From NCBI GenBank assembly GCA_029976805.1, contig JAPOLY010000022.1, forward strand, positions 1-36,365: a DNA stretch of 36,365 nucleotides, given 5' to 3'. Positions 35,653 through 36,365 of this stretch are shown piece by piece. The notes under the pieces were generated by a model. The model made no database searches and was not told the DNA's origin. It worked only from the letters and a program-made list of their open reading frames with translations. Origin of the DNA: a bacterium (GTDB lineage: Bacteria; Planctomycetota; UBA8108; UBA1146). A program made the translations under genes and the position numbers. The first letter of the stretch is position 1. Each line of letters opens with the position of its first letter.

Positions 35653-36365
35653 ATGATTTCCACGTTGATTTTGGTACTGACACTGCAGGTTGCGACAAAC
35701 CCGGCTGCTTCGGATGCGGATATTCTGGAACTGGTCGACGGTTCTTCACTGGTGGGTTCCATTCTCCAATTTGAGGATGGCGTATATCTCATGAATCTGG
35801 AAGGAATCGGCGAAATCACCATCGCTGCAGAAAAAGTCAAAGGCCTTCGATTCGGCAAAAAGGCCACTCTTGTCACCGACAATGGCATGTCCATCGAAGG
35901 TCTGCTGTCCATGGATGAAAATGGCGAGTGGCGAGTGACCAACGATCTGCTCGAGACTCGGGTACCGGGACAAAATCTGGTCGCCATCAACCCGACTCCG
36001 GAAACCCCGCCAACTTCGACCCAGAAGGCAACCATTTCCCTGAATGGTTCGAGAACCTCCGGAAATACGGAGACCACCTCTGCGGTCATGAATCTCGATT
36101 ACAAATTTCGATACCTGACCCACCGTTTCGTTTCCAAGATTGACTGGACCTACGCCGAGGACAATCAGGTGGTCAGTAAGCGGTCCACCGGTGCCGAAGT
36201 AAAATACGACTTCTTCCCGGAGGACGAATGGTTCCTCTACACCAGCTTCGGGGCAAGGAATGATGGATTTGCCGATCTTTCCCTGAGAACCACTGCCGGT
36301 ATCGGTGCCGGAATACAGGTCATCGACCGGGAGGATCTGACCTGGTCAGAAGAAGCGGGAATCTC
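35653..36365 (+). CDS. DUF481 (YdiY-like) outer-membrane protein, truncated at window edge
   Basis: Hand translation from ATG 35653: MISTLILVLTLQVATNPAASDADILELVDGSSLVGSILQFEDGVYLMNLEG...ATISLNGSRTSGNTETTSAVMNLDYKFRYLTHRFVSKIDWTYAEDNQVVSKRSTGAEVKYDFFPEDEWFLYTSFGARNDGFADLSLRTTAGIGAGIQV. Open to window end, hence absent from the ORF track. Confidence 0.75.
   Translation, partial: MISTLILVLTLQVATNPAASDADILELVDGSSLVGSILQFEDGVYLMNLEGIGEITIAAEKVKGLRFGKKATLVTDNGMSIEGLLSMDENGEWRVTNDLLETRVPGQNLVAINPTPETPPTSTQKATISLNGSRTSGNTETTSAVMNLDYKFRYLTHRFVSKIDWTYAEDNQVVSKRSTGAEVKYDFFPEDEWFLYTSFGARNDGFADLSLRTTAGIGAGIQVIDREDLTWSEEAGI

Noticed and set aside
35541-36089. N-terminal half of the 500 aa minus ORF 34587-36089
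   Set aside because: Overlaps the divergent DUF481 coding sequence and has no acyltransferase similarity; the gene likely starts near 35540 or 35462.
1-36365. Mobile element, prophage, CRISPR or defence island
   Set aside because: No transposase, integrase, phage structural, cas or restriction motifs, and no regularly spaced repeats were seen; genes are mostly housekeeping or envelope functions.

Overview
This 36.4 kb bacterial chromosomal window has a gene-dense, mostly minus-strand layout. The protein families suggest a Gram-negative-type organism, possibly Planctomycetota/PVC or a relative; this assignment is an inference and was not tested. No rRNA, tRNA, CRISPR, transposase or phage gene was recognised. 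Minus-strand blocks, from high to low coordinate: (a) purC-purE; (b) a lipid A type acyltransferase; (c) a FAS1+CIA30 fusion; (d) a giant protein of tandem carboxypeptidase-regulatory-like domains; (e) a TPR/thioredoxin-fold lipidation-or-envelope protein, a DUF4159-like protein and an LptD-like barrel; (f) coaD; (g) a translationally coupled ridA-oppD-oppF-mtaB-udg4 block ending in an intrinsic terminator; (h) a ~0.9 kb apparently non-coding region; (i) an envelope-complex operon encoding a PilM-PilN-like fusion, two single-TM assembly proteins, a TPR+STN secretin, two large TPR proteins and an ExbB/TolQ-like protein. Plus-strand genes are comEC, mtnA, a DCC/DUF393-TM protein and a truncated DUF481 gene. 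The most interesting items are the non-canonical PilM/secretin/TPR/ExbB operon, the ~0.9 kb leader region with several dyads upstream of it, paired stem-loops in front of the secretin, a Cys/His-rich insert in the DUF4159-like protein, a thioredoxin-fold protein without its CxxC, and a repeat-rich divergent mtnA/FAS1 promoter region. All family calls come from motif recognition by eye; no database search was run.
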